A stretch of 64,000 nucleotides of DNA from DASQEH01 sp038237745 (GCA_038237745.1 JBBRYJ010000007.1:1-64000); one strand, 5' to 3'; counted from the stretch's first letter, positions 1-8,290 are shown. The notes: generated by a model not told the origin, from the letters alone. Made by a program: numbers and translations.

Positions 1-94
1 GCGCCAACCCAGCCCGCAACGACGGGCTCCGCACCCACCGGGTCAACTCAGCACGATCCTCAGCCGGCATCTCCACCACAACAGTCAACGACAT
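1..94 (-). CDS. IS630-family transposase, N-terminal fragment (cut by window edge)
   Basis: The reverse strand reads ATG at 94-92 and stays open to the window edge for 31 codons. The peptide includes MPAEDRAELTRWVRSPSLRA and continues GLA. A short lead-in, an acidic ExRxEL helix and then a WVRS-type stretch match the N-terminal helix-turn-helix start of IS630-type transposases. Only the first 31 residues are present, so the DDE catalytic domain, the far end and intactness cannot be judged. I could not delimit a terminal inverted repeat in 95-185. The gene is divergent from the small protein at 186. The family call is from memory of this N-terminal pattern and could also fit an orphan HTH fragment of such an element. 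Confidence 0.6.
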   Translation of the reverse strand, partial: MSLTVVVEMPAEDRAELTRWVRSPSLRAGLA

Positions 95-185
95 ACCAAA
101 TCATACCGCGAGGTAAAACTACTTCATTCACACGACACTAGCCCCCGAAACGGGACCCCGAGACAACGACGAACGGAGCATAGCC

Positions 186-386
186 ATGCAATTCGACAAG
201 TCCCAGATCATCGACATGCTGAAGTCGGAAGGTGACGAAGCAAAGGCATCGCAGGCCGAGAGCGAACTGCCCGGTCAGGTCGACACCGACGAGGACGCCG
301 GCCTGCTGGCCAAATTCGGGATCGACCCGCAAGACCTGATTGCCAAGCTTGCAGGTGGCGGCATCGGTGGCCTGTTCGGCAGCTGA
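186..386 (+). CDS. Small conserved actinobacterial protein of unknown function
   Basis: This 66-residue acidic protein starts at ATG 186, with a GGAG ribosome-binding site about 8 bases upstream. The N-terminal half (MQFDKSQIIDMLKSEGDEAK) looks helical. The middle carries an LPGQVDTDEDAGLL stretch, and the tail is a Gly-rich GGGIGGLFGS. It has no signal peptide, membrane segment or Cys residues. Similar short proteins with the LPxQVDTD-AGLL pattern occur in many actinobacteria, but I know of no function. A 73-base gap separates it from the membrane protein at 460, so the two may be co-transcribed. The ribosome-binding site and third-position GC support real coding. Confidence 0.75.
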   Translation: MQFDKSQIIDMLKSEGDEAKASQAESELPGQVDTDEDAGLLAKFGIDPQDLIAKLAGGGIGGLFGS

Positions 387-459
387 CTGTCTATTACCAA
401 TCCGGCCCGACCATCCCCTCATCGAGCAGCCCACAATCCACGTATCGGAGAAATGACAC

Positions 460-1125
460 ATGAGTTCCAGCTACCAGCCGGCCAAGCAGACGGAATCGTC
501 CGCCTCGAACGAAAGGATTGATACCTCGGGTGCTCACTCACCCGAGTTCGTCGGTCGCGACCGTGCAAGCGTCGTCGAGCGTGAGAAGGAAGAGCACGGT
601 GGAGTCAAGATCGGCTCTGCGTTCTTCGGGTGGCTTACTGCCACCGGTACGGCGGTCCTGCTCACAGCGCTTCTTGCCGCCGCTGGTACGGCAGTAGGTC
701 TCGCGACCAATACCAGCGTCGGTGAGGTGACGTCCGGCACAAGCGCCCAAGACTCCCAGACGATTGGGATCGTCGGCGGCATCATCTTGCTGGTGATCCT
801 CTTCGTTGCCTACTACTGCGGCGGATACGTCGCGGGGCGGATGGCACGTTTCAACGGCATACAGCAGGGCCTTGCGGTATGGCTGTGGGCAGTCGTGATC
901 GCCATCGTGGTGGCCGTTCTCGGTGCGGTTGCCGGTGACAAGTACAACATTCTGGCGAAAATCAACAGCTTCCCTCGGATTCCGGTCAACGAAGGGAACC
1001 TCGCCACTGGCGGCCTCATCGCCGCTGTCGCGGTTGCGGTCGTCGCACTCGTCGGTGCCGTTCTCGGCGGGCTGGCGGGGATGCACTTCCACCGTCAGGT
1101 CGACAAGGCCGGCCTCGGCAAGTAG
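460..1125 (+). CDS. Four-helix integral membrane protein of unknown function
   Basis: This is a 221-residue protein with a charged, Ser-rich cytoplasmic N-terminus (residues 1-50). Four hydrophobic segments follow at about 57-82, 102-126, 137-159 and 181-207, and the tail is short and basic (HRQVDKAGLGK). The helices are rich in Gly and Ala, as in YrzE/TIGR04086-like actinobacterial membrane proteins. No catalytic motif is visible. The ATG at 460 has GGAG about 9 bases upstream. Its role is unknown; the tandem position with the small protein at 186 is the only context. Confidence 0.8.
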   Translation: MSSSYQPAKQTESSASNERIDTSGAHSPEFVGRDRASVVEREKEEHGGVKIGSAFFGWLTATGTAVLLTALLAAAGTAVGLATNTSVGEVTSGTSAQDSQTIGIVGGIILLVILFVAYYCGGYVAGRMARFNGIQQGLAVWLWAVVIAIVVAVLGAVAGDKYNILAKINSFPRIPVNEGNLATGGLIAAVAVAVVALVGAVLGGLAGMHFHRQVDKAGLGK

Positions 1126-1251
1126 GTCACGCGGGCAGGGCGTGCCTCTCGGTCATTTGCGGCCGGGAGGCGCGCGGCCCTGTTGTGCCATGGGGAAGCA
1201 GACGAGATACTGATCCAGCTTCGGGGACCGCGGCACGGGTAGGAGTGTCTG

Positions 1252-2430
1252 ATGAACATTGTGCGTATCGGTGTAGCACTGGCGGCGTTGGTGTCCACGG
1301 CGGCTCTGACAGCCCCGACCGGGCCAGCAGCGGCGTCGGGTGGCCAGGGAGCGTGCATCGCGCACCGACCTGCCTATATCGAGAACCAGTTCGAAGTGAG
1401 ATACTCCGCCGGCTGCTCCGGACACGACGAACCGGAGCTCAATCCGCTCTCGAACCTGCCCGGTTCTGCCCAGAACCTAACGTGGACCTTCGAGCTGCCC
1501 GAGAATGGGTCGCACTTCGACGTCAACGCAGTGGGACCGACATTCTGGTTCGGCGGCCCGGTGAAGGATCCGAGCAGCTTGTTCGGGCAGGCATTCGCAG
1601 AGCTCCAGTTCTACCCCAACTCGGTCGTCCGTCGATGCACCCCCAACGGTGGCTCAGAGGTCAAGCGGGTGACCGGCGCCTACACCGTCTGCTCGCCTGT
1701 GTGGTCTCTCCATGCGACCGGCCGTAAGCCGGTGTACCACGAGCCTGCCGCGTTCAACGCGATGCTCACCAAGTCCGGCTCGTCGTCGCCTCTCGTCATG
1801 CACGCGGGCGACACCGTCAGCGTCCACTTCTTCGTGACGGGTGCGAGGGACGGCTGGCACATCACGGTCGCCGACCGCACACGTGGGAACTCCGGAACTA
1901 TCGTGCTCGACAGCAAGAAGGACGGCCCCTTGATGCCGGCCTACTCGCGCCAGCAGCTGGGCAACTCCCTCAAGTGGGGCAGCGTGAAGGACGCACCGGC
2001 ATCCTTCGTCTGGGAGATTGGTCATACTTCGCAGTTCACCAGCCCGGCTTCTGCATTCTGCTGGCCCGGCGAGCCAGGCTGTTACTCGTACGACGCGTCG
2101 GCTTGGCAGAACCAGTCGCCCCCCATCCACATCGACTCGGTGACCTTCAAGGGCGGAGCCCGACCGACCGGCTGGGCGGTGGTGTCCGACTACGGCGGCA
2201 AGGCCGAGGTCACCGATTCCACCGAGACGGGTTCGACGTGTACGACTTACGGTGGCCCGTTCTGCATCTACCCGTGGTTCTCACAGAACGGGGACGGCTC
2301 TTTCAGCTACGGCGTTGACTACCCGACGACGGTCGACGACTTCGGCAAGGCCAGCCAATTCGCCCAGACCGCCAAGTGCGGCGGACCGTTCGGCCCTGAC
2401 AGCACCTACTGCGCGACTCGGATCCGCTGA
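1252..2430 (+). CDS. Secreted protein of unknown function
   Basis: This 392-residue protein starts at ATG 1252, with GGTAGGAG about 8 bases upstream. Residues 1-28 form a clear Sec signal peptide: a short basic start, a hydrophobic core (VALAALVSTAALT) and a likely cleavage after the Ala-rich GPAAAS. The mature part is rich in Ser, Gly, Trp, Tyr and Phe, with scattered Cys residues that could form disulfides (for example CAAxR-type pairs near 38-60, CWPGEPGCY around 275, and CTTYGGPFC near 327). That composition fits an extracellular beta-rich domain. I do not recognise a catalytic site or a named domain. It is monocistronic by spacing. Confidence 0.8.
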   Translation: MNIVRIGVALAALVSTAALTAPTGPAAASGGQGACIAHRPAYIENQFEVRYSAGCSGHDEPELNPLSNLPGSAQNLTWTFELPENGSHFDVNAVGPTFWFGGPVKDPSSLFGQAFAELQFYPNSVVRRCTPNGGSEVKRVTGAYTVCSPVWSLHATGRKPVYHEPAAFNAMLTKSGSSSPLVMHAGDTVSVHFFVTGARDGWHITVADRTRGNSGTIVLDSKKDGPLMPAYSRQQLGNSLKWGSVKDAPASFVWEIGHTSQFTSPASAFCWPGEPGCYSYDASAWQNQSPPIHIDSVTFKGGARPTGWAVVSDYGGKAEVTDSTETGSTCTTYGGPFCIYPWFSQNGDGSFSYGVDYPTTVDDFGKASQFAQTAKCGGPFGPDSTYCATRIR

Positions 2431-2646
2431 CCTGGCGGCCCGGCGACTTGGGTGACACCGGGAGCGCAGGCGTCCGCCCGGCACAGACAGCCGCTTGTTC
2501 TGCTTGGTCGGGCCCGGAGGATCTGGGACGCTGGGCATCGGCATTGCTAGAGTCGGCTGCGCAGGTCGTGTGCCCGCTCAAGCAGCCATGACCAGGTCAG
2601 AGCATCGCGAAGAACGGCGAATCCGGACCAACTCCGAGGGGTAACC

Positions 2647-2778
2647 ATGTTGAAGAAGCTGCTGTCCGTGGTCGTGGTCGGCGCAATTGCGAAATTCGTG
2701 TTGGACAAGCTGACCGGTTCGAACAACGACGCAGATCTGTGGGCGGAGGCGACCGACCCCGTCCAGCCCGCCGAGTGA
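2647..2778 (+). CDS. DLW-39 family mini-protein
   Basis: This 43-residue ORF (MLKKLLSVVVVGAIAKFVLD and on) has a single N-terminal hydrophobic helix. It is followed by the motif NNDADLWAEATDP, whose D-L-W gives the actinobacterial DLW-39 family its name. Family members are about 39-45 residues long and usually sit just upstream of the tRNA-Ala that follows gyrA, exactly as here (tRNA-Ala starts 25 bases downstream). A GAGGGG ribosome-binding site lies about 6 bases before ATG 2647. The function of the family is not known to me; a single-pass membrane location is inferred from the helix. Confidence 0.85.
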   Translation: MLKKLLSVVVVGAIAKFVLDKLTGSNNDADLWAEATDPVQPAE

Positions 2779-2803
2779 AGGAGCGGTCAGCTCGCACGTC
2801 TCG

Positions 2804-2879
2804 GGGGACGTAGCTCAACTGGCAGAGCACTGCCTTTGCAAGGCAGGGGTTGAGGGTTCGAGTCCCTTCGTCTCCACCA
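2804..2879 (+). tRNA. tRNA-Ala(TGC)
   Basis: A full cloverleaf is visible. The acceptor stem pairs GGGGACG with CGTCTCC and contains the G3:U70 wobble that identifies alanine tRNAs. The anticodon arm is CTGCC-TTTGCAA-GGCAG with anticodon TGC, and a GTTCGAGTC T-loop region is present. The discriminator is A at 2876, and the CCA end is encoded (2877-2879). Confidence 0.97.
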
Positions 2880-3004
2880 AGCACGCGTGCCCACATTCGG
2901 AGCGAGCAGCTTCGCGACTACTGGACGTAATTTATCGTATGCAAACAGTGATAGGGTGCGTCCTATTGGGCGCTCAAGCCCGGTCCTTTCTAGGGACTTC
3001 ATAC

Positions 3005-3742
3005 ATGTCTTCTCGGTCCAAATCTCGCCTGTTGCAAACTGTGGAGGAAGTCGCGACATCGCTGACATCGCATCACGGTCTGCGGCCGTCCCTGGCCACG
3101 ATCACCTACGCGGCGGCAGAGACGATCCCCTCTATCGACCATGCCAGCGTCTCGGTCGTTCACTCCGACGGTGCCGTCGAGACATTGGCGCCCACTGACC
3201 GTTTTGTTGTCGAGGCTGACCAGCTTCAGTACGACCTGGGCGAGGGGCCCTGCCTGGACGCCGCACTGGGCGCCGCCTTGACCTGTACGACCGATATGGC
3301 GAAAGACCACCGCTGGCCCGAGTACGGTCCCCGGGCTGCAGCGATGGGTATCGGCTCTCATATTGCATTGCGCCTTTATGACGAGGAGGGCGACTCTGGG
3401 GCTCTCAATCTGTACGCAACAGCGGCCGGTCCGATCAGCGATACGACGCTGGAGTTCGCCCAGATGTTCGCCGACTCTGCAGCGGAGGCGCTGGGTCATA
3501 CCAGCGCGGCTCGGGGGCCGACGACGCGCCAGGCGATCGACCAAGCCATCGGTCTGGTCATGGAGCGCTACGACCTCAACGAGAACGGTGCGTTCGAGCT
3601 GCTGCTCCGGGTCTATAAGGACAGCCACGTCACCTTGCACAATGTCGCGGCGGAGATCGTCCAGACCGCAGACGCAAAGGGCAGGGCTCCGGCCCCTGCG
3701 CCGCCAACGGCGTTCGTGCCCGTTCAGTCGGTCGATATCTGA
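3005..3742 (+). CDS. GAF-ANTAR domain transcription antitermination regulator
   Basis: This is a 245-residue cytoplasmic protein. Residues about 25-165 form a GAF sensor domain (DHASVSVVHSDG, LGEGPCLDA, GALNLYA). Residues about 175-222 form an ANTAR RNA-binding domain (IDQAIGLVMERYDLNENGAF, then AAEIV). ANTAR proteins bind paired hexaloop hairpins in mRNA and suppress termination; the target here is unknown. I prefer ATG 3005 to the in-frame ATG at 2939 because the GAF domain begins soon after it and the upstream 22 residues look unlike coding sequence; the ribosome-binding site (TAGGGAC) is weak. An EAL-domain remnant follows 23 bases downstream. Confidence 0.88.
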   Translation: MSSRSKSRLLQTVEEVATSLTSHHGLRPSLATITYAAAETIPSIDHASVSVVHSDGAVETLAPTDRFVVEADQLQYDLGEGPCLDAALGAALTCTTDMAKDHRWPEYGPRAAAMGIGSHIALRLYDEEGDSGALNLYATAAGPISDTTLEFAQMFADSAAEALGHTSAARGPTTRQAIDQAIGLVMERYDLNENGAFELLLRVYKDSHVTLHNVAAEIVQTADAKGRAPAPAPPTAFVPVQSVDI

Positions 3743-3765
3743 GGGAGGCCAGCGTCGGCCGCCGT

Positions 3766-4077
3766 GTGACAGACGCACTGCGGGCCGTTACCTCACCGCG
3801 AGCAGACGCTGGATCGAGGCAAAGACGCCACTTGAGTACGGCAGCCATCATCGACCTGGCTCACGGCCTGGAGCTGTCCGTCGTATCGGAGGGTGTCGAG
3901 ACGGCGCGGCAGCTTTCGGCCGCAGCTAAGCTGGGTAGCGACCGGGTCCAGGGTTTCTACCTCTGCCGAACCCTTCTCATCGATGAGTTCGACCAGCGCA
4001 TCCTCGAACCTGCCGGCAGGACGCCGGTCCGGCTCCCCCTTGTTGAGGCCCCCGCTCTGCCGAGGCAGCGGCACTGA
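3766..4077 (+). pseudogene. EAL-domain (c-di-GMP phosphodiesterase) C-terminal remnant
   Basis: The reading frame from GTG 3766 carries IIDLAHGLELSVVSEGVET, then a stretch with RVQGFYLCRTL. This matches the last third of an EAL domain, where the usual motif is vvAEGVET...QGY.fsrPl. The defining EAL signature, the metal-binding acidic residues and the catalytic Lys all lie upstream of this point in intact proteins and are missing. The open frame begins only 24 bases after the GAF-ANTAR stop, so there is no room for the rest. The canonical QGY-rPl is also altered to QGF-CRTL. I read it as a decayed fragment. Expression as a 103-residue protein cannot be excluded. Confidence 0.65.
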
Positions 4078-4168
4078 CCGTCGGGCCAGTGCCACCAACG
4101 CGCGCTGACCGCTGCGGGTATCTCTACCCGGGCCGTCCTGATCTTCCACTGCCCCGCTGACCGGCAGC

Positions 4169-5134
4169 TCAGGCACCGGGCAGGCCGGCGCCGTGGGCAT
4201 CGTCGGGCATGACCGACACCCCCGAGATCGGATCGGTGCCGGCTGTTTCGACAGGCACGACTGAAGTGCCTCTGGCAAGCCAACGGACGCCAATTGCCAT
4301 GAGCGCGAGGCCCAGCACCTCGGCCGCAAGATGTCCGGCTCCGTGAGCGGGGACCTCGTCGAAGACGAAGAGCCCGAACGCGATGGATACCAGCACGTTG
4401 ACGATGTTGAGGATCGGCATCGATACCGAGAGAGGGGAGACTTGGTACGCCCTCTGGTTGAGCAGGACTCCGGAGCCGCCGAGCAGAGGCAGCACCAGCA
4501 CGGGCCACAAGATCAACGCTCCCTGGTCGGCAGAGAGCACAGACATCTTCAGGGTGCCGGCGACCAGCCCGAACAAGACGCCGGATGCGGTCCCGAAAAG
4601 CAAACCCCGTGTGCGGTTCGCGACATCCTGCCTGACGCCCCACAGGCACAGGCCCACGAGGACCACGCCCCCGAGGATGGCGCCCGCCGCCGGTGCCTCG
4701 CTCGACGTACCAGTCGCGGTCGGGGGGTCGGACACGATCACGAAGATGGCGAGCCCGGTCGCGACCACCCCGGCCCAGACGACGTCGTACCGTGACGGGA
4801 CACGACGGTCCAACGCGGCCCTGACGGCGACGGCGAAGACCATTCCGCTCACCATCAGGGGCTGCACGAGTGCCAACGCGCCGTAGCGGACAGCGAGGGC
4901 ATGCAGCCCGAAGCCGACCACACCGATGATCTGGCCCAGCAGCCACGCGGGGCGCCTCACCAGATAGGCCAGCAGCGGTACGGCGCGACCGGAGGCCGGA
5001 GGCGCCCACGTCACCGCGCGGTGCTGGAGCGACGTGGAGACCGCGAAACCTGCTGCGGAGCAGAGAGCAGCTACGACGGCCGTGATCACTGGGGTATCCG
5101 CCTTTGGACGGCGGGAGACGTCAGCAGAGGACAC
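4169..5134 (-). CDS. DMT-superfamily (EamA/NIPA-like) membrane transporter
   Basis: This 321-residue protein has about nine to ten hydrophobic helices in two halves, as in the drug/metabolite transporter superfamily. Landmarks are VTAVVAALCSAAGFAVSTSLQ at the N-terminus (a NIPA-like start), an RPAWLLGQIIGVVGFGLHALA segment, and a second-half VSPLSVSMPILNIVNVLVSI helix followed by a FDEVP loop typical of EamA repeats. It ends in a hydrophilic tail of about 35 residues. Substrate unknown. It starts at an ATG 5134-5132 and its neighbours give no specific clue; the MocA-GMC-VOC operon upstream ends 106 bases away and may share transcription. Confidence 0.85.
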   Translation of the reverse strand: MSSADVSRRPKADTPVITAVVAALCSAAGFAVSTSLQHRAVTWAPPASGRAVPLLAYLVRRPAWLLGQIIGVVGFGLHALAVRYGALALVQPLMVSGMVFAVAVRAALDRRVPSRYDVVWAGVVATGLAIFVIVSDPPTATGTSSEAPAAGAILGGVVLVGLCLWGVRQDVANRTRGLLFGTASGVLFGLVAGTLKMSVLSADQGALILWPVLVLPLLGGSGVLLNQRAYQVSPLSVSMPILNIVNVLVSIAFGLFVFDEVPAHGAGHLAAEVLGLALMAIGVRWLARGTSVVPVETAGTDPISGVSVMPDDAHGAGLPGA

Positions 5135-5240
5135 GCCACTTTTCTCCCCGTCCTCTCGCCGATCTACCTGCGGGTCATCCGGCCACGGTAAGCCACATGA
5201 ACCACGAGAAAGCTTGTGGGCTAGGTTCTTCGGTCATCCC

Positions 5241-5765
5241 CTACGGTGCCACACTGCGGTAGTACTTCCTGTACATTCCGTGCCTGAACAGCACGCCGCC
5301 GAGCGGGCCGAGCCACTTGAGCGCGTGGTAGACGTATCTCAGATCGGTGAGCTCGACAAGATTGCCGTCGATGTCCTTCACGAAGAAGAAGGTGTGGCCT
5401 CGGGGAGATCGCTCGGGCGGGCTCACGATCTCGACGCCCTTGCCGACGAGGTACTCGTGCCACTTCTGGGTATCCCGGACGTCGAAGGCGAAGTGGGTTA
5501 GCCCGACGCGGTTCCAGCGCACCTGCTCGGGGGGTAGCTGCGGCGCGAACTCGAAGATCTCGAGAACGCCACCGCCGCGCGCGCGGAGCCAGCCGATCTT
5601 GCACGTCGGCTGCGGAGCGTCGACGCCGAAGAACCCGCGTACTCGCTCGGGTGGCGTGTCCGAGACTCCGACGAGCGAGCAGCCGAACACGTCCCAGTAG
5701 AACTGCACCGCGCGGTTGAAGTTCGAGACGGTGATGCCCACATGGCTGAACGATCGCGCTCTCAC
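5241..5765 (-). CDS. VOC-family (glyoxalase/dioxygenase fold) protein
   Basis: This 174-residue protein has the two-module betaalphabetabetabeta VOC pattern. It opens with ARSFSHVGITVSNFNRAVQF (metal-ligand His in SHVGITV), has a central GLTHFAFDVRD strand with a second His, and ends FFFVKDIDGNLVELTDLR, where the final Glu is the usual third ligand. So a divalent-metal site is plausible. I start it at GTG 5765, which has AAGGAAG 8 bases upstream and lies 13 bases after the GMC stop; a longer frame to 5834 would overlap that gene. It is the last gene of a MocA-GMC-VOC operon. Substrate is unknown; ring cleavage, isomerisation or lyase chemistry are all possible. Confidence 0.87.
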   Translation of the reverse strand: MRARSFSHVGITVSNFNRAVQFYWDVFGCSLVGVSDTPPERVRGFFGVDAPQPTCKIGWLRARGGGVLEIFEFAPQLPPEQVRWNRVGLTHFAFDVRDTQKWHEYLVGKGVEIVSPPERSPRGHTFFFVKDIDGNLVELTDLRYVYHALKWLGPLGGVLFRHGMYRKYYRSVAP

Positions 5766-5778
5766 GGGAGGACTTCCT

Positions 5779-7311
5779 TCACTCGAGATCGCGCGCGGCC
5801 AGGTGATCGGCCACGCGTAGTGCTTGTGCCGCAATGGTGAGCCCCGGGTTGACCGCCGCCGACGACGGAAAGAACGACGCGTCGACGACGAACAGGTTCG
5901 AGATGTCGTGCGTCCGGCAGAACGGGTCCAGGACCGAGCTCGCCGGGTCGGTGCCGAACGTCAAGGTGCCGCACTGATGAGTAGTGTTCTGGATCTGGAA
6001 GGAGTGTGTCACCACCTTCCAGAACCCCAGGCGTTTGAGCATCCGAGTCGCCTCGGCTACGAGCTCCGCATGAGGCGCCTGGTTGTTGGGGAAGTACCTC
6101 AGCCGGATACGGCCGTCGGGTTCGAGCGTGACCCGGTTCTCGTCGCGCGGGAGATCCTCGGACATCGCGAGCCAGTCCACACCCCGCGCGACCCATGCGT
6201 TGTAGGCCCACACGGGGATCGACGGTGCCACGGTCTGGGCTATCACGCCGTGCGCGCGCCCCTGGGACTGGATGTGGCCCAGCGGGTACCTCCGCCCGTT
6301 GCCGGCGTGGTAGAAGTCGTTGATCGCGACGGTCTTCTGGAAGACGGTCGGGTTCACCTCGAACGGGTGGAAGCCCTCCATCATCGTCGCGAGGTGCGCC
6401 ATGTACCGTCGCCCGACCAGGCCGGAGCTGTTCGCCAAGCCGTCCTTGTGCTTATCGTTGGCGGAGCGGAGCAGGAGCGCGGCCGAGTTCACGGCTCCGC
6501 AGGAGACGACGACAGTCGAGGCGCCGACGCGGACAGTCTCACCGTTTCGGTCGATCTCCACGGACTCGACCCGATCTCCCCCCGCATCCGTGATCAGTCG
6601 ATCGGCGCGTGCTCCGGTCCACAGGGTCAGCGAGTGCGCTGCGACGGCCGGCTGGACGCAGAGCACCTCGGCGTCACTCTTCGCGTGGATCCTGCAGGGG
6701 AACGAGTTGCAGGTGTCGCAGAGGATGCAGCCGCCCAGCTCCCCTGGTCGGACCAGCCCGAGCGGCAGGTGGGACGGGTGCAGTCCCTGGGCCTGCAAGG
6801 CGGTCACGATCTCCGCCATCCGCGGCTGATGCGGGATCGCGGGGAACGGAAATGGCCCACGAGGCGGTTCCGTCGGGTCGACCCCCAGGGCGCCGTGCAC
6901 GTTGTAGAGCCGCTCGGCCTTGTCGTACCACGGGGCGAGCGTGTCGTAGTCGATTGGCCAGGCGGGCGAGAGGCCGTCGGCGTGTTCGATCGTCTCGAAG
7001 TCCTCGCGGCGCAGGCGGTAGAGCACGCTGCCCCAGAACTTGGTGTTGCCGCCGACGGCGTAGTGCGTGTACGGGCGGAAGCTACGGCCGCGACCGTCCA
7101 GCCACTGCTCGTTGGCTCGGTAGCGCAGATGTTTCCAGACCGCCGTCGGGTCCCAGTTCTCTGCTTCCTGGGGGATGGCCTCGCCACGCTCGACCAGCAG
7201 GATACGGGCGCCGGTAGCCGAGAGAGCGTTCGCCAAGGTGCCGCCGCCGGCCCCGCTGCCGATGACGATGACATCGAAGTGATCGTGCTTATCAGTGGAG
7301 GCTATGGCCAG
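5779..7311 (-). CDS. GMC-family FAD-dependent oxidoreductase with a four-Cys cluster
   Basis: A large flavoprotein of about 510 residues. The Rossmann motif DVIVIGSGAGGG lies at 7272-7237. Further on it has YAVGGNTKFWGSVLYRLRRE (FAD/substrate domain) and the C-terminal pair THQCGTLTFG plus VNPGLTIAAQALR, the usual catalytic His and Asn. A GCILCDTCNSFPC stretch gives C-x2-C-x2-C-x4-C. The start is uncertain: no ATG, GTG or TTG precedes the FAD motif in this frame back to a stop at about 7335. The coordinates use CTG 7311; the first canonical codon is TTG 7236, which would delete the motif. It overlaps the end of the MocA gene. Likely acts on a sugar or alcohol. Confidence 0.82.
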   Translation of the reverse strand: MAIASTDKHDHFDVIVIGSGAGGGTLANALSATGARILLVERGEAIPQEAENWDPTAVWKHLRYRANEQWLDGRGRSFRPYTHYAVGGNTKFWGSVLYRLRREDFETIEHADGLSPAWPIDYDTLAPWYDKAERLYNVHGALGVDPTEPPRGPFPFPAIPHQPRMAEIVTALQAQGLHPSHLPLGLVRPGELGGCILCDTCNSFPCRIHAKSDAEVLCVQPAVAAHSLTLWTGARADRLITDAGGDRVESVEIDRNGETVRVGASTVVVSCGAVNSAALLLRSANDKHKDGLANSSGLVGRRYMAHLATMMEGFHPFEVNPTVFQKTVAINDFYHAGNGRRYPLGHIQSQGRAHGVIAQTVAPSIPVWAYNAWVARGVDWLAMSEDLPRDENRVTLEPDGRIRLRYFPNNQAPHAELVAEATRMLKRLGFWKVVTHSFQIQNTTHQCGTLTFGTDPASSVLDPFCRTHDISNLFVVDASFFPSSAAVNPGLTIAAQALRVADHLAARDLE

Positions 7312-8290
7312 TGCCCCCGTAGACCTGATTCATCAGTACATGGTCGTCCATGGCCCGCTCGAGCGTCATCGCGGCCGGGGGGCCGCCGCGGATCGCCCCC
7401 GCGAAGTCGCGATACATGGCACGGTACCCACGAATGTCATGCAGCCCGGGAAAGATGACCCGTGGCGCGCCACCAGCGCGCACGAAGACGGCCGCGCCGT
7501 TCGACTCGAACGTGATCACCCCTTTGCGGCCGAACAGCGTCGACAGGCGAAGGCCCCGAAGCATCGATGGCACCTCGCGGGAGTAGTAGAGCGCACCCAC
7601 CGCCCCTGAGTCGTAGCTGAACGCCACCAGCATACTCTTAACGCGCGTATCGGCACGGGCGTCATGCTCGATGGACAAAGCCGGCTGGTACCCGTGGATC
7701 GCGGTGATCGAAGGGCCGAGGCTGCCGGCGAAATGGAGCCAGTGGATGCCCTCCTCGAAGAAGGCATCGCCGCCCGCCATACCCGCGTCGTTGCGCCAGT
7801 CGCCCGATGCCTTGAGGCGCCGCACGATCGTCGTGAAATGCGCGAAGACGAGCTCGCCGATCGCCTCGTCGGCAAGAAGTCGGCGCAGGCACACGGCAAG
7901 GGGCTTGTAGTGGTCGTTCTCACCGACGACAACCATCCTTCCGGCAGCGTCGCGGGCAGCCCGGACCGTCTCGTAGTCCTGCATGCTCAAGAAGGCCGGC
8001 TTCTCGACCAGGACGTGCTTGCCCGCTCGCAGCGCCTCGAGCGTCAGGTCACGGTGGAACTTCGGAGGCACGGCCACGACGACCGCTTCGACCGTCGGAT
8101 CGCGAAGTGCGGCGGCGTAGTCACGGTAAGCAGCGAAGCCCTCGTAGCGCCGGAGGTACGACTGGGCTTTGGCAGGGTCGCGACTCGCGTAGCCGGCAAC
8201 GAGCTGGCCGCCGAGCGCCTTCAGTTGCTTGCTGTGCACCCCGGTGATGAAGCCGCAGCCGAGAAAAACGAGACGGACCGGCTCGTGCAC
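7292..8290 (-). CDS. Gfo/Idh/MocA-family NAD(P)-dependent oxidoreductase
   Basis: This 332-residue protein begins (GTG 8290) with VRLVFLGCGFITGVHSKQLK, a GxGxxx nucleotide-binding turn. It contains the family signature VEKPAFLSMQDYE with the key Lys of the EKP motif, and a later GGDAFFEEGIHWLHF with the catalytic His region (GxxxDxGxHxxD-like, here E-G-I-H). Members oxidise or reduce sugars, inositols or similar polyols. It is the first gene of a three-gene minus-strand operon with a GMC flavoprotein and a VOC protein. No strong ribosome-binding site is visible before GTG 8290. Substrate not inferable. Confidence 0.9.
   Translation of the reverse strand: MHEPVRLVFLGCGFITGVHSKQLKALGGQLVAGYASRDPAKAQSYLRRYEGFAAYRDYAAALRDPTVEAVVVAVPPKFHRDLTLEALRAGKHVLVEKPAFLSMQDYETVRAARDAAGRMVVVGENDHYKPLAVCLRRLLADEAIGELVFAHFTTIVRRLKASGDWRNDAGMAGGDAFFEEGIHWLHFAGSLGPSITAIHGYQPALSIEHDARADTRVKSMLVAFSYDSGAVGALYYSREVPSMLRGLRLSTLFGRKGVITFESNGAAVFVRAGGAPRVIFPGLHDIRGYRAMYRDFAGAIRGGPPAAMTLERAMDDHVLMNQVYGGTGHSLH

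Noticed and set aside
3766..4077. A functional small c-di-GMP regulator
   Set aside because: The catalytic part of the EAL domain is missing and the retained motif is altered.
5824..7458. Long plus-strand open frame of 544 codons
   Set aside because: It runs antisense to the GMC gene, whose motifs are clear on the minus strand.
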